Assembly: GCF_038449125.1 (NCBI RefSeq)
Contig: NZ_CP151800.1
Location: forward strand, 1,832,406 to 1,896,405
Reading direction: 5' to 3'
Length of the DNA stretch: 64,000 bases
Source of the DNA: Kosakonia sp. BYX6
GTDB lineage: Bacteria; Pseudomonadota; Gammaproteobacteria; Enterobacterales; Enterobacteriaceae
Shown here: positions 20,906-28,960 of the stretch, piece by piece
Layout: each line of letters begins with the position of its first letter
Numbering within the stretch: position 1 is the first letter of the stretch
Made by a program: the position numbers and the translations under genes
The notes under the pieces: generated by a model
Databases searched by the model: none
What the model was told of the DNA's origin: nothing
Seen by the model: the letters and a program-made list of their open reading frames with translations, nothing else

Positions 20906-21001
20906 GCCACGCCTGAAAATAAAGCACAGTTGCAGGCCGATCGGTGGGATCAAAACGTCATGCTGATTGAGCAACTCGGCGGCGGATACGACGGGAAATA
21001 G
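20906..21001 (+). pseudogene. Remnant resembling the C terminus of an outer-membrane efflux lipoprotein
   Basis: In the 246-base gap after erfK, one frame reads NKAQLQADRWDQNVMLIEQL then GGGYDGK and a TAG stop at 20999-21001. The LGGGY ending after a helical QAD..D...LI segment resembles the end of RND-type outer membrane factors (NodT/CusC family). Only about 30 residues remain and there is no start, so it would be the 3' scar of a deleted gene. The similarity is from memory and weak. Confidence 0.35.
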
Positions 21002-21145
21002 CGCGCGGGAATAAACGTCAATAAATTTGAATCATTCGGTTAAATCATTGTTATTTCTTCTGCTGAAGTATTGCGTAAAGTGGGGGCTCTGTTTCAGGCG
21101 CAATAGCGCGCCTGCTGATTTCCCTGAAATAAGGACGGTTACGTC

Positions 21146-22168
21146 ATGAAAAAGATCGGTTTTTTGTCATTCGGACACTGGACGCCTTCACCGCAATCCG
21201 CCACCCGTTCGGCCGCTGACGCGTTGCTGCAATCCATCGATCTGGCCGTGGCTGCGGAAGAACTGGGTGCTGACGGCGCTTATTTCAGGGTGCATCATTT
21301 TGCCCGCCAACTTGCTTCACCCTTTCCATTGTTGGCCGCGATCGGCGCGAAAACCCGCAACATCGAGATTGGTACTGGTGTTATCGACATGCGCTATGAA
21401 AACCCGCTGTATATGGCGGAAAGCGCCAGCGCGGCGGATTTGATTTCCGGCGGGCGTTTGCAACTCGGCATCAGCCGTGGTTCCCCGGAGCAGGTGATTG
21501 ATGGCTGGCGCTATTTTGGTTATCAGCCTGCCGAGGGTGAAAACGAGTCCGATATGGCACGTCGTCACACCGAAGTGCTGCTGGATGTGCTGCGCGGCGA
21601 AGGGTTTGCAAAACCGAACCCGCAACCGATGTTCCCGAATCCGCCAGGCATGTTGCGTGTGGAGCCGCATTCTGAAGGTTTACGCGAGCGTATTTGGTGG
21701 GGCGCGGGTTCGAATGCGACTGCGGTCTGGGCGGCGAAATTGGGGATGAATTTGCAAAGCTCTACGCTCAAAGATGATGAAACGGGCGAGCCGTTTCATA
21801 TTCAGCAGGCGCAACAGATTCGTGCATATCGTGCGGCCTGGGCGGAAGCAGGGCACACGCGGACACCGCGCGTTTCGGTCAGCCGCAGCATTTTTGCCTT
21901 GATGGATCAGCGCGACCGCGCCTATTTCGGTGGCAGCCGCGATGAGGAAGATAAAGTTGGTTTTCTGGATGAGAAAACCCGCGCCATCTTCGGGCGTAGC
22001 TACGCCGCAGAGCCGGATAAGTTGATTCAGCAGTTGAAGCAGGATGAAGCGATTGCCGAAGCGGATACGTTATTGCTGACCGTGCCGAACCAGCTTGGCG
22101 TGGATTACAACGTGCATGTTATTGAAGCTATTCTGAAACATGTCGCGCCAGAAATGGGCTGGCGCTAA
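21146..22168 (+). CDS. LLM-class flavin-dependent oxidoreductase
   Basis: A 340-residue protein of the bacterial luciferase-like monooxygenase superfamily, predicted to use reduced FMN or F420-like flavin with oxygen. It begins KKIGFLSFGHW and has the superfamily features AEELGADGAYFRVHHF, IEIGTGVIDMRYENPLYMAE and GRLQLGISRGSPEQV. The ribosome site AAGGACGG precedes the ATG. The substrate cannot be told. It stands alone, between the erfK remnant and a tRNA-Asn on the other strand. Confidence 0.88.
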   Translation: MKKIGFLSFGHWTPSPQSATRSAADALLQSIDLAVAAEELGADGAYFRVHHFARQLASPFPLLAAIGAKTRNIEIGTGVIDMRYENPLYMAESASAADLISGGRLQLGISRGSPEQVIDGWRYFGYQPAEGENESDMARRHTEVLLDVLRGEGFAKPNPQPMFPNPPGMLRVEPHSEGLRERIWWGAGSNATAVWAAKLGMNLQSSTLKDDETGEPFHIQQAQQIRAYRAAWAEAGHTRTPRVSVSRSIFALMDQRDRAYFGGSRDEEDKVGFLDEKTRAIFGRSYAAEPDKLIQQLKQDEAIAEADTLLLTVPNQLGVDYNVHVIEAILKHVAPEMGWR

Positions 22169-22181
22169 TTGCGCTAGAATG

Positions 22182-22219
22182 AAAAACGCCTCGCATTTCT
22201 TTCGAAGTGCAAGGCGTTA
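22182..22219 (-). terminator. Terminator of tRNA-Asn (first copy)
   Basis: On the minus strand the inverted repeat AACGCCTTGCA/TGCGAGGCGTT is followed by TTTTTC, just after the tRNA-Asn 3' end. It differs from the terminator of the other three copies. Confidence 0.8.
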
Positions 22220-22223
22220 AATT

Positions 22224-22299
22224 TGGCTCCTCTGACTGGACTCGAACCAGTGACATACGGATTAACAGTCCGCCGTTCTACCGACTGAACTACAGAGGA
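22224..22299 (-). tRNA. tRNA-Asn (GTT anticodon), copy 1
   Basis: A 76-base tRNA identical to the enteric tRNA-Asn, with encoded CCA, anticodon GTT in GGACTGTTAATCC and T-loop GGTTCGAGTCC. All four copies in this window have the same sequence. It lies directly upstream of, and divergent from, the yeeO homologue, as asnW does in E. coli. Confidence 0.98.
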
Positions 22300-22314
22300 A
22301 TCGTGTGGAGGCTT

Positions 22315-22342
22315 ATCTTAGCGGCGAAAAATCTTTTGTCAA
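22315..22342 (-). promoter_or_regulatory. Sigma-70 promoter of tRNA-Asn copy 1
   Basis: On the minus strand TTGACA (22342-22337) and TAAGAT (22320-22315) are 16 bases apart, followed by a GC-rich discriminator as in stable-RNA promoters. Confidence 0.75.
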
Positions 22343-22490
22343 ACCTCATTTCGGGTAAGTCGTGCCGGCTGGTGCTTCCGTCGGCAATTTGTCTTCAATA
22401 GCAACGATTTCTTTGGAAATGCTTTGCAGGATCAGGGTTTCTCCCCCATCATTTGAAATGTGATTTCATCTTTTACGGCTAAGGACCATC

Positions 22491-23951
22491 TTGAACGTCG
22501 TCACCCCCCTTCGCCAGGTTGTCATGCGCACACCCTGGTATCGAAAACGCAAAAGTTACCGTGTGCTGCTCTGGCGAGAAATCACCCCGCTTGCTGTACC
22601 TATCTTTCTGGAAAATACCTGCGTCCTGATGATGGGCGTGCTCAGCACGTTTTTGGTGAGCTGGCTCGGCAAAGAAGCGATGGCAGGTGTGGGCCTGGCC
22701 GACAGCTTCAATATGGTGGTGATGGCGTTTTTTGCCGCCATTGATCTGGGGACAACGGTCGTTGTGGCCTTCAGCCTCGGTAAGCTGGACGGCGATCGGG
22801 CGAGAGCGGCAACGCGACAATCGCTGATGATCATGACGCTGTTCGCCATTGTTCTGGCGGCGGTTATCCACTATTTCGGCACAGAAATCATCAATTTCAT
22901 CGCCGGTGCGGCCACGCAGGAGGTGAAAGATCTGGCGCTCACCTACCTCGAACTGACCGTTCTTAGCTACCCGGCGGCGGCGATTGCGCTGATCGGCAGC
23001 GGTGCGCTGCGCGGAGCCGGGAATACCAAAATTCCCCTGCTGATTAATGGCGGCATGAACATTCTCAATATCCTGATCAGTAGCGTGCTGATTTATGGTC
23101 TTTTCGGCTGGAAGGGGATGGGCTTTGCCGGGGCAGGGCTGGGGCTGACGATTTCGCGCTACATTGGCGCGGTGGCGATTATCTGGGTATTGATGATTGG
23201 CTTTAACCCGGCGCTGCGTATTCCGCTGAAAAGTTACGCCGAGAAGCTCAACTTTGGCATTATCTGGGAAGTGATGGGCATCGGTATTCCGGCCAGTATT
23301 GAATCGGTGCTGTTTAACGGCGGCAAGTTGCTGACGCAAATGTTTGTGGCGGGCATGGGGACGAACGTTATCGCCGGTAACTTTATCGCATTCTCGGTGG
23401 CGGCACTGATTAACCTGCCGGGTAATGCGCTGGGATCGGCGTCCACCATTATTACCGGTAAGCGCCTTGGTAAGGGGCAGATTGCGCAGGCCGAACGCCA
23501 GTTGCGGCATGTGTTCTGGCTTTCCACGATTTTGTTGACCGTTATTGCCTGGGGCACTGCGCCGTTTGCCGGCCTGTTTGCGTCGTTTTATACCCAGGAA
23601 GAGGATGTAAAAGAGGTCGTTAAGGTGCTTTTATGGCTTAATGCCGCATTTATCCCTATTTGGGCGGCGTCATGGGTGCTACCCGCAGGGCTGAAAGGCG
23701 CGCGCGATGCCCGTTTCGCCATGTGGGTGTCGATGCTCGGAATGTGGGGTTGCCGCGTGGTGGCGGGCTACACGCTGGGGATTGTGCTGGGAATGGGCGT
23801 TGTGGGTGTCTGGCTTGGGATGTTTCTCGACTGGGCCGTGCGCGGGGTGTTCTTTTATTGGCGTATGGTCAGTGGCCGCTGGCTGTGGAAGTACCCGAAG
23901 CCGCAGAAAACTCCGGTGGAAAGCTCCCTTTCTGCGCAACATGGAGAATAA
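22491..23951 (+). CDS. yeeO: MATE-family efflux protein YeeO (flavin exporter)
   Basis: A 486-residue inner-membrane protein of the MATE family, close to E. coli YeeO, which exports FMN and FAD. About twelve membrane segments are visible, with LAVPIFLENTCVLMMGVLST and ALRGAGNTKIPLLINGG conserved. An in-frame TGA at 22461 blocks the long N terminus annotated in E. coli. The best start is TTG at 22491 behind AAGGA (22481-22485). ATG at 22524 is an alternative that would lose eleven residues. It is flanked on both sides by tRNA-Asn genes. Confidence 0.92.
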   Translation: MNVVTPLRQVVMRTPWYRKRKSYRVLLWREITPLAVPIFLENTCVLMMGVLSTFLVSWLGKEAMAGVGLADSFNMVVMAFFAAIDLGTTVVVAFSLGKLDGDRARAATRQSLMIMTLFAIVLAAVIHYFGTEIINFIAGAATQEVKDLALTYLELTVLSYPAAAIALIGSGALRGAGNTKIPLLINGGMNILNILISSVLIYGLFGWKGMGFAGAGLGLTISRYIGAVAIIWVLMIGFNPALRIPLKSYAEKLNFGIIWEVMGIGIPASIESVLFNGGKLLTQMFVAGMGTNVIAGNFIAFSVAALINLPGNALGSASTIITGKRLGKGQIAQAERQLRHVFWLSTILLTVIAWGTAPFAGLFASFYTQEEDVKEVVKVLLWLNAAFIPIWAASWVLPAGLKGARDARFAMWVSMLGMWGCRVVAGYTLGIVLGMGVVGVWLGMFLDWAVRGVFFYWRMVSGRWLWKYPKPQKTPVESSLSAQHGE

Positions 23952-23984
23952 TTCGGCAAACGCGCTGAAATGTGAAATCAGGCT

Positions 23985-24013
23985 TTGACAAGCACCAGGG
24001 GCACCGCTAATAT
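23985..24013 (+). promoter_or_regulatory. Sigma-70 promoter of tRNA-Asn copy 2
   Basis: TTGACA (23985-23990), 17-base spacer, TAATAT (24008-24013), then the GC-rich stretch CGCCCCG before the tRNA. Confidence 0.8.
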
Positions 24014-24031
24014 TCGCCCCGTTCACACGAT

Positions 24032-24107
24032 TCCTCTGTAGTTCAGTCGGTAGAACGGCGGACTGTTAATCCGTATGTCACTGGTTCGAGTCCAGTCAGA
24101 GGAGCCA
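24032..24107 (+). tRNA. tRNA-Asn (GTT anticodon), copy 2
   Basis: Identical in its 76 bases to the other three copies. Its immediate leader (CCCCGTTCACACGAT) and its trailer with terminator match, in inverted orientation, those of copy 3 at 31097-31172, so the two form a long inverted repeat around the amn/VgrG segment. Confidence 0.98.
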
Positions 24108-24114
24108 AATTTAG

Positions 24115-24142
24115 AAAAGCCTGCTTTCGAGCGGGCTTTTTG
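24115..24142 (+). terminator. Terminator of tRNA-Asn copy 2
   Basis: AAGCCTGCTTTCGAGCGGGCTTTTT forms a stable hairpin with a T tail right after the tRNA. Confidence 0.85.
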
Positions 24143-24166
24143 CTTTTCTACGTCCTTGCAGCAAGC

Positions 24167-24577
24167 TTACTGAATCGCGTTTTCTGCTTCCCATGCGCCA
24201 AGCTGTATGACCGCAATATTGTTCTTCTTCCCTTTTTTCACGACGATCGGCAGATCTTTTCTCAGCAGATGCAACTGTGCTGGCGTAACCAAGGCTTTCG
24301 CCGAAAGCAACGTATTGTCGAGATAGAAAAAGATATCAATGAAAAAATTATTGCCGTACATCATGGTGCTCTGCTGCCACGAATCGATGCGGGTATTGTG
24401 CAGTTCGCCAGGCCAGCTGTTACGTTTGAGGAAAATTTTGGCAGCGCGGGGGCTGGTCGAATGGCTTCTGAACGTAAAATAGATCGCGATGATAAAGGCG
24501 ATGGGCATCGCAATCCCGATAAGCAGGAATGTCACCTCGAAGGCTGACATGTTCATCAGCCAGTTTCTTAATGGCAT
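24167..24577 (-). CDS. Small membrane protein of unknown function (VgrG-linked)
   Basis: I do not recognise this 136-residue protein. It has one strong N-terminal membrane segment (about residues 12-36, FEVTFLLIGIAMPIAFIIAI) and a soluble remainder of about 95 residues with a basic, KKGKKNNIAVIQLG-containing end. It is the last of three leftward genes after vgrG, 11 bases downstream of its neighbour, and is much poorer in GC than the window. An accessory or immunity role in type VI secretion is possible from position only. Confidence 0.7.
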   Translation of the reverse strand: MPLRNWLMNMSAFEVTFLLIGIAMPIAFIIAIYFTFRSHSTSPRAAKIFLKRNSWPGELHNTRIDSWQQSTMMYGNNFFIDIFFYLDNTLLSAKALVTPAQLHLLRKDLPIVVKKGKKNNIAVIQLGAWEAENAIQ

Positions 24578-24588
24578 TTCAATGATCC

Positions 24589-24957
24589 CTAGTTATGCGC
24601 ATTACCCATCACGATAAGTTTTGTAGGATTATTTTCCATATATCGAATCGAGACTGTTTTTCCAGGCTTGAACTCATCGGCATGGAAGATTCGCACGAAG
24701 ATTTCCCTTTGCGTATCGATCTTTTTATCGCTCGCAACGAATTCGAGAGAGAGTTTCAAATGCAACAAACCCTCGACATTCTGGTTCTTATCCTGCTCCG
24801 CATGGGTGATGAGTGCGGTTGTTTCTTTTCCACTGCTCTTGATCTCTTCATTCTCGCGTCCATCATTCACGGAATTACGAATACCGATGAAGAGGATTAT
24901 TACTGCTACTACGCCGAAGATAATTGCTATCCATAATCCAATTGTCGCCATTTTCAT
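24589..24957 (-). CDS. Small membrane-anchored protein of unknown function (VgrG-linked)
   Basis: A 122-residue protein with an N-terminal membrane segment (about residues 5-27, IGLWIAIIFGVVAVIILFIGI). A soluble domain rich in beta-strand patterns follows, ending SIRYMENNPTKLIVMGNAHN, which recalls DUF3592-type proteins. It starts four bases after the vgrG stop, so it is very likely cotranscribed. Its architecture (N-terminal anchor, small domain) resembles that of the next gene. Function unknown. Confidence 0.72.
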   Translation of the reverse strand: MKMATIGLWIAIIFGVVAVIILFIGIRNSVNDGRENEEIKSSGKETTALITHAEQDKNQNVEGLLHLKLSLEFVASDKKIDTQREIFVRIFHADEFKPGKTVSIRYMENNPTKLIVMGNAHN

Positions 24958-24961
24958 ACAC

Positions 24962-27226
24962 TTAAATAAAGGTTGTTAAAGTACTAATAAACGCACGGAA
25001 AGTCGTCAAAGTGGTATCTACACCACTAACGAATTTGACCTTACCATTATGACGTTTCAGTTCGAACCCTTTGTTCTTCACGGCAAATGCGCCGATAGAA
25101 ACTGCGAAGCCTGCGGTGCTGAGTGAAGCGGCATTTGTACTCACCGAAAGACCGGTAAAGCTCTCGGAAGCGCCCGTCATACTAAAAGAGTTGCCGGTAT
25201 AGCTTTCGTTATGCGATTTGGCTTTGCTTTTGATATTCGGTGCGTCGAGATTGATCTTGGTGGTGCTTTTAAGTGTAATTTCCTGCGGGCTGTAGATGGT
25301 TATCGTCCCCGCATTAACATTCTGTTCCCAGTTCCCGCTATTAACGTTAATGACCACGCCACCTTTAATGGTTTCATTCCTGCCTTCACCGCCAATGGTG
25401 GTTTTCTGACCGAGATCGTAATCTTCGGTGATCTTCTTCGTGACGTGATGAGTTTCATCCCCGGTGATGGTGGTGCTGCGGCCTTCGTTCACTTTCACCG
25501 TGTCGCCGTTATCGATATCCAGCACGCGGCCTTTTTTAATGGTGGTGTGTTCACCGTTATTAAAGGTTTTGGTTTCCGCATTATCGACGGTGGTGGTGCG
25601 TTTTTCGTGATAGTAGAACGTCGCATCGCCGACAACTTCATCTTTCTGCTCGCGCTTAATTTTGGTGGTGCGCGTACCGTCGATATTGACGTTCTTATCG
25701 TTCTCCACCGAAATATTCATATCCTTTTCGGAGTGCAGATCGATCAGTTCGCTGCCGGGATTATCTTCAAAGAACAGGTAGCTGGAATTATCTTTATGAC
25801 CATCTTTACTGCGCGTCATAAAGCCCATCACCGTTGCGGCTGCGGGCAGGTCCCACGGCGGCATACTCGATTCGTTATACACACGGCCGGTGATAATCGG
25901 GCGATCGGGGTCGCCGTTGATAAAGTCGACAACCACTTCATCGCCCACGCGCGGAATCTGCACGCCGCCAAATCCCTGGCCTGCCCAGGCACTGGAAACA
26001 CGGATCCAGCAGGAGCTGGTATCGTCGCCTTTTGCCTGGCGATCCCAGTGGAACTTCACCTTCACGCGACCGTAACGATCGGTCCAGATGCTCTCTCCGG
26101 CTGGGCCAACTACGCGGGCGGTTTGCGGCCCATAAGTGCGCGGCCAGGCGGTTTTTCGCGCCGGGCGATAGGCTGTCGACGCAGAGACCACGGTAAAATC
26201 GGTGTGGTGTTCGGTACTGCCGCTATCGGAGGAGGAGTATTGATTCTCTTCGAAAAAGTAATTGGCATCGGTCACCAGGTAAGTGCCGTTGTCATCAGCA
26301 AACGGCGCATTGATCAACTGGAACGTGTGGCCTGGCGCAATGCCCGTCGCGGTTGCCGTGCCGTAGGTCTGTTGATGCTCAACCTGCCAACGCTCCTGGT
26401 GGATGCGGGCATAGTTTTCGCCCTGGTTATGCTCAACATAGCGGCCTGGCCAGTCGTAAACATCCACGGTGCCGGGTTGCGGTGAAGCCGCATTCTGTCT
26501 CGCCTGGAACAGCCACGCGTTGGGTTTGCGGAAATCGTAATCATCCAGGCTGTACAAGCCCGGTGTGACGCGGTTCTCCATTGACCACTGGCTGATCCCT
26601 TCTTCATTTGTCGTCCCACCGGTGGTGGTCTGGTGATAGGGGATCACTTCATAGCCTTCAAACGGCTGATATTGCGAACCGGAATCCGTCAGCACCAGCG
26701 TGTGGCTGTCTGCATTGTGGCGGAAGTGATACGCGATGCCTTCCTGCTCCATCAATCGGCTGATAAAGTCCAGGCTGCTTTCCTGGTACTGAACGCTGTA
26801 ATCCCAGACACGAAAGTTTTCCGTTAGCTTATCGTCAACGTGCACCTGGTGCTCATTCAGCACCTCTTTGACGATTTCCGGCACGGTTTTGCCCTGGAAA
26901 ATGCGCATATTGCGGTCGAGTTTCATCGGCCACAGATCCGGTTCGACAGTCAGGGTGTACGCCGCATAGCGCGAACCAGAAAGTTCCACGGGGCTAACAG
27001 CCGCGCGGGTGACTTTGCCGTTTAAGTAGCGTGTCGAAAGGGAATTTTGCGTCGGAAGGGCAATGGTGACGGATTTGCCGAGCAGATTGCTGCGATTGAT
27101 ACGCGCATCTTCGCCCAGCAACGTTAATGTCCAGGTAAAAGGCTCTGACACCGCTTCGCGGCCCGTCAGTTTCCAGAATCGCAGTCCTTCACCTTCAGGA
27201 AGATTTACCGATATTCGTGTCTGCAT
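24962..27226 (-). CDS. Type VI secretion spike protein VgrG (orphan)
   Basis: A 754-residue VgrG, the trimeric spike tip of the type VI secretion system. It has the gp27-like N-terminal half (LTLLGEDARINRSNLLGKSV, FISRLMEQEGIAYHFRH) and the gp5 OB-fold and needle region (IWTDRYGRVKVKFHWDRQ, SCWIRVSSAWAGQGFGGVQIP, VGDEVVVDFINGDPDRPII). After these come repeated beta-helix segments and a C-terminal tail of about 100 residues rich in Ser, Thr and Ala. No hcp, tss, PAAR or adaptor gene is nearby, so it must work with a system elsewhere. The tail has no known effector motif that I can see. Confidence 0.93.
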   Translation of the reverse strand: MQTRISVNLPEGEGLRFWKLTGREAVSEPFTWTLTLLGEDARINRSNLLGKSVTIALPTQNSLSTRYLNGKVTRAAVSPVELSGSRYAAYTLTVEPDLWPMKLDRNMRIFQGKTVPEIVKEVLNEHQVHVDDKLTENFRVWDYSVQYQESSLDFISRLMEQEGIAYHFRHNADSHTLVLTDSGSQYQPFEGYEVIPYHQTTTGGTTNEEGISQWSMENRVTPGLYSLDDYDFRKPNAWLFQARQNAASPQPGTVDVYDWPGRYVEHNQGENYARIHQERWQVEHQQTYGTATATGIAPGHTFQLINAPFADDNGTYLVTDANYFFEENQYSSSDSGSTEHHTDFTVVSASTAYRPARKTAWPRTYGPQTARVVGPAGESIWTDRYGRVKVKFHWDRQAKGDDTSSCWIRVSSAWAGQGFGGVQIPRVGDEVVVDFINGDPDRPIITGRVYNESSMPPWDLPAAATVMGFMTRSKDGHKDNSSYLFFEDNPGSELIDLHSEKDMNISVENDKNVNIDGTRTTKIKREQKDEVVGDATFYYHEKRTTTVDNAETKTFNNGEHTTIKKGRVLDIDNGDTVKVNEGRSTTITGDETHHVTKKITEDYDLGQKTTIGGEGRNETIKGGVVINVNSGNWEQNVNAGTITIYSPQEITLKSTTKINLDAPNIKSKAKSHNESYTGNSFSMTGASESFTGLSVSTNAASLSTAGFAVSIGAFAVKNKGFELKRHNGKVKFVSGVDTTLTTFRAFISTLTTFI

Positions 27227-27332
27227 CGTTCAAGATCCCTGTTTTTTGGCGTTACTCTATCATCTCGCCCACGAAGCATTCGCCCGACTGATGGGTTTTT
27301 AAGAAAGTTCTGACTACAGATTCTGGTAGGGG

Positions 27333-27357
27333 GTGCCGCCAGGTCACCCGGCGGCAC
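27333..27357 (-). terminator. Hairpin after amn
   Basis: GTGCCGCC and GGCGGCAC form a perfect eight-base-pair stem with a nine-base loop about ten bases after the amn stop. The T run is weak, so it may be a processing or attenuator hairpin rather than an efficient terminator. Confidence 0.5.
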
Positions 27358-27367
27358 GTTGTTAAGG

Positions 27368-28822
27368 TTAACGGAATGGCGGTTCGTTGAAGGTGCGCAG
27401 CTTGCGTGAGTGCAGGCGATCGCCTTCGGCGCGCAGAAGGTCAATGGCTCGAATCCCAATTTGCAGATGCTCGGAAATCGCCCCTTCATAAAAACGGTTG
27501 GCCTGACCCGGCAGTTTGATTTCGCCGTGCAGCGGTTTATCGGATACGCAAAGCAATGTGCCGTAAGGAACGCGAAAGCGATAACCTTGCGCGGCAATGG
27601 TGGCGCTTTCCATATCGATCGCCACCGCGCGGCTCAGGTTGAAGCGCAGGGAAGAGGCGGAATAACGCAGCTCCCAGTTGCGATCGTCGGTGGTCACCAC
27701 CGTACCGGTACGCAGCCGCTGTTTCACCTCCTCGCCGGGCATTTCGCTTACCGCTTTGGTTGCGTCATACAGCGCACGCTGCACTTCGGCGATGCTCGGA
27801 ATCGGAATGTCCGGCGGCAGAACCGCATCCAGCACGTGATCATCACGCAAATAGGCATGTGCCAGTACGTAATCGCCAATCTCCTGGCTTTCACGCAGGC
27901 CGCCGCAGTGGCCGATCATCAGCCAGACATCCGGGCGCAGCACCGCCAGGTGATCGCAGATGGTTTTCGCATTCGACGGGCCAACGCCAATGTTGATCAG
28001 CGTGATGCCCTGGCCGTCGGCGGTGACTAAGTGCCAGGCCGGCATTTGGTGTTTTTTCCATGCCAGATCGGAAATCGCCTGCTCCGGGGCTTCGGTATCA
28101 GCGGTGATCCAGTGGCCGCCGGCGCAAGAGAGCGCAATGTACGGGCTATCGGGATCGAGAATCTGGCTGCAACCCCAGCGCACGAACTCATCAACATAAC
28201 GGGTGTAGTTGGTGAACAGCACAAACGGCTGGAAATGCTCGACCGGCGTGCCGGTGTAGTGGCGCAGGCGCGCCAGCGAGAAGTCTACGCGGCGGGCATC
28301 AAAGTGCGACAGCGGATAAAGCTCGGTGGGATGGAACAGGCCGTCGGCGGTCTCATCACCAATTTGCGCCAGCTCGGTAGTCGGGAAAAAACGCGTTAGC
28401 CCGGCGCTCATCGAACGATCCAGCGTCAGTTCCGAACCATCAATCACGTACGGGTAAGGGATTTCGTGCGCCGATAACCCCACTTCGATTTGCGCACCAT
28501 AGTCCTGGCACAGCAGCGTTAATTGTTCGAGTAGATAGGGGCGAAACAGCGAGGGACGGGTGACGGTGGTGGTGTAACGGCCAGAATGGGTAAAACGGGC
28601 GTAGGCGCGGGTTTTTGAAGGCTTGCTCGCGCTGCCGTTCCAGCTTACCGATAACTGCGGATAGACGAACAAGCCCTTCGCGCGGGCTTCGGCATCCGGA
28701 AGCTGACCCTTTTCGATGTAGTGACCAATCGCCTGGCGAAGGGCATCGACGGAGCGCTCATACAGCGCCTCTAACTGATCCAGCGCCTGCTCTGGGGTAA
28801 GCGTTGCACCCTTGTTATCCAT
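27368..28822 (-). CDS. amn: AMP nucleosidase Amn
   Basis: Amn splits AMP into adenine and ribose 5-phosphate and so lowers the adenylate pool. At 484 residues it has the same length as the E. coli enzyme. It has an N-terminal regulatory domain (TLTPEQALDQLEALYERSVDALRQAIGH-type start, shown here in part) and a C-terminal nucleoside-phosphorylase domain with NIGVGPSNAKTICDHLAVLRP, MIGHCGGLRESQEIGD and AIDMESATIAAQG. AAGGAGATAACA precedes the ATG. In E. coli it also lies among the tRNA-Asn genes near shiA. Confidence 0.95.
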   Translation of the reverse strand: MDNKGATLTPEQALDQLEALYERSVDALRQAIGHYIEKGQLPDAEARAKGLFVYPQLSVSWNGSASKPSKTRAYARFTHSGRYTTTVTRPSLFRPYLLEQLTLLCQDYGAQIEVGLSAHEIPYPYVIDGSELTLDRSMSAGLTRFFPTTELAQIGDETADGLFHPTELYPLSHFDARRVDFSLARLRHYTGTPVEHFQPFVLFTNYTRYVDEFVRWGCSQILDPDSPYIALSCAGGHWITADTEAPEQAISDLAWKKHQMPAWHLVTADGQGITLINIGVGPSNAKTICDHLAVLRPDVWLMIGHCGGLRESQEIGDYVLAHAYLRDDHVLDAVLPPDIPIPSIAEVQRALYDATKAVSEMPGEEVKQRLRTGTVVTTDDRNWELRYSASSLRFNLSRAVAIDMESATIAAQGYRFRVPYGTLLCVSDKPLHGEIKLPGQANRFYEGAISEHLQIGIRAIDLLRAEGDRLHSRKLRTFNEPPFR

Positions 28823-28928
28823 TGTTATCTCCTTTTCTGCTCTACGACTGTACTCGATAGTATGTCACAGGTTTGTGAAACGAAAGTTGCGTGCAGTGGA
28901 TTCAGAGAAAACGGGGGAAGGGGGAGAA

Positions 28929-28952
28929 CCGGCGCGACAGTGCGCGCGCCGG
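28929..28952 (-). terminator. Hairpin after acuI
   Basis: CCGGCGCG and CGCGCCGG form a GC-rich stem just past the acuI stop on the minus strand, without a clear T run. Confidence 0.5.
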
Positions 28953-28960
28953 GAAACAGG

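Noticed and set aside
22207..22401. Open frame across tRNA-Asn copy 1
   Set aside because: It reads through the tRNA and its promoter; the likeness to the E. coli YeeO N terminus comes from the conserved DNA of the promoter region.
25211..26485. Long rightward open frame of 424 codons inside vgrG
   Set aside because: It is the antisense shadow of a clearly identified VgrG.
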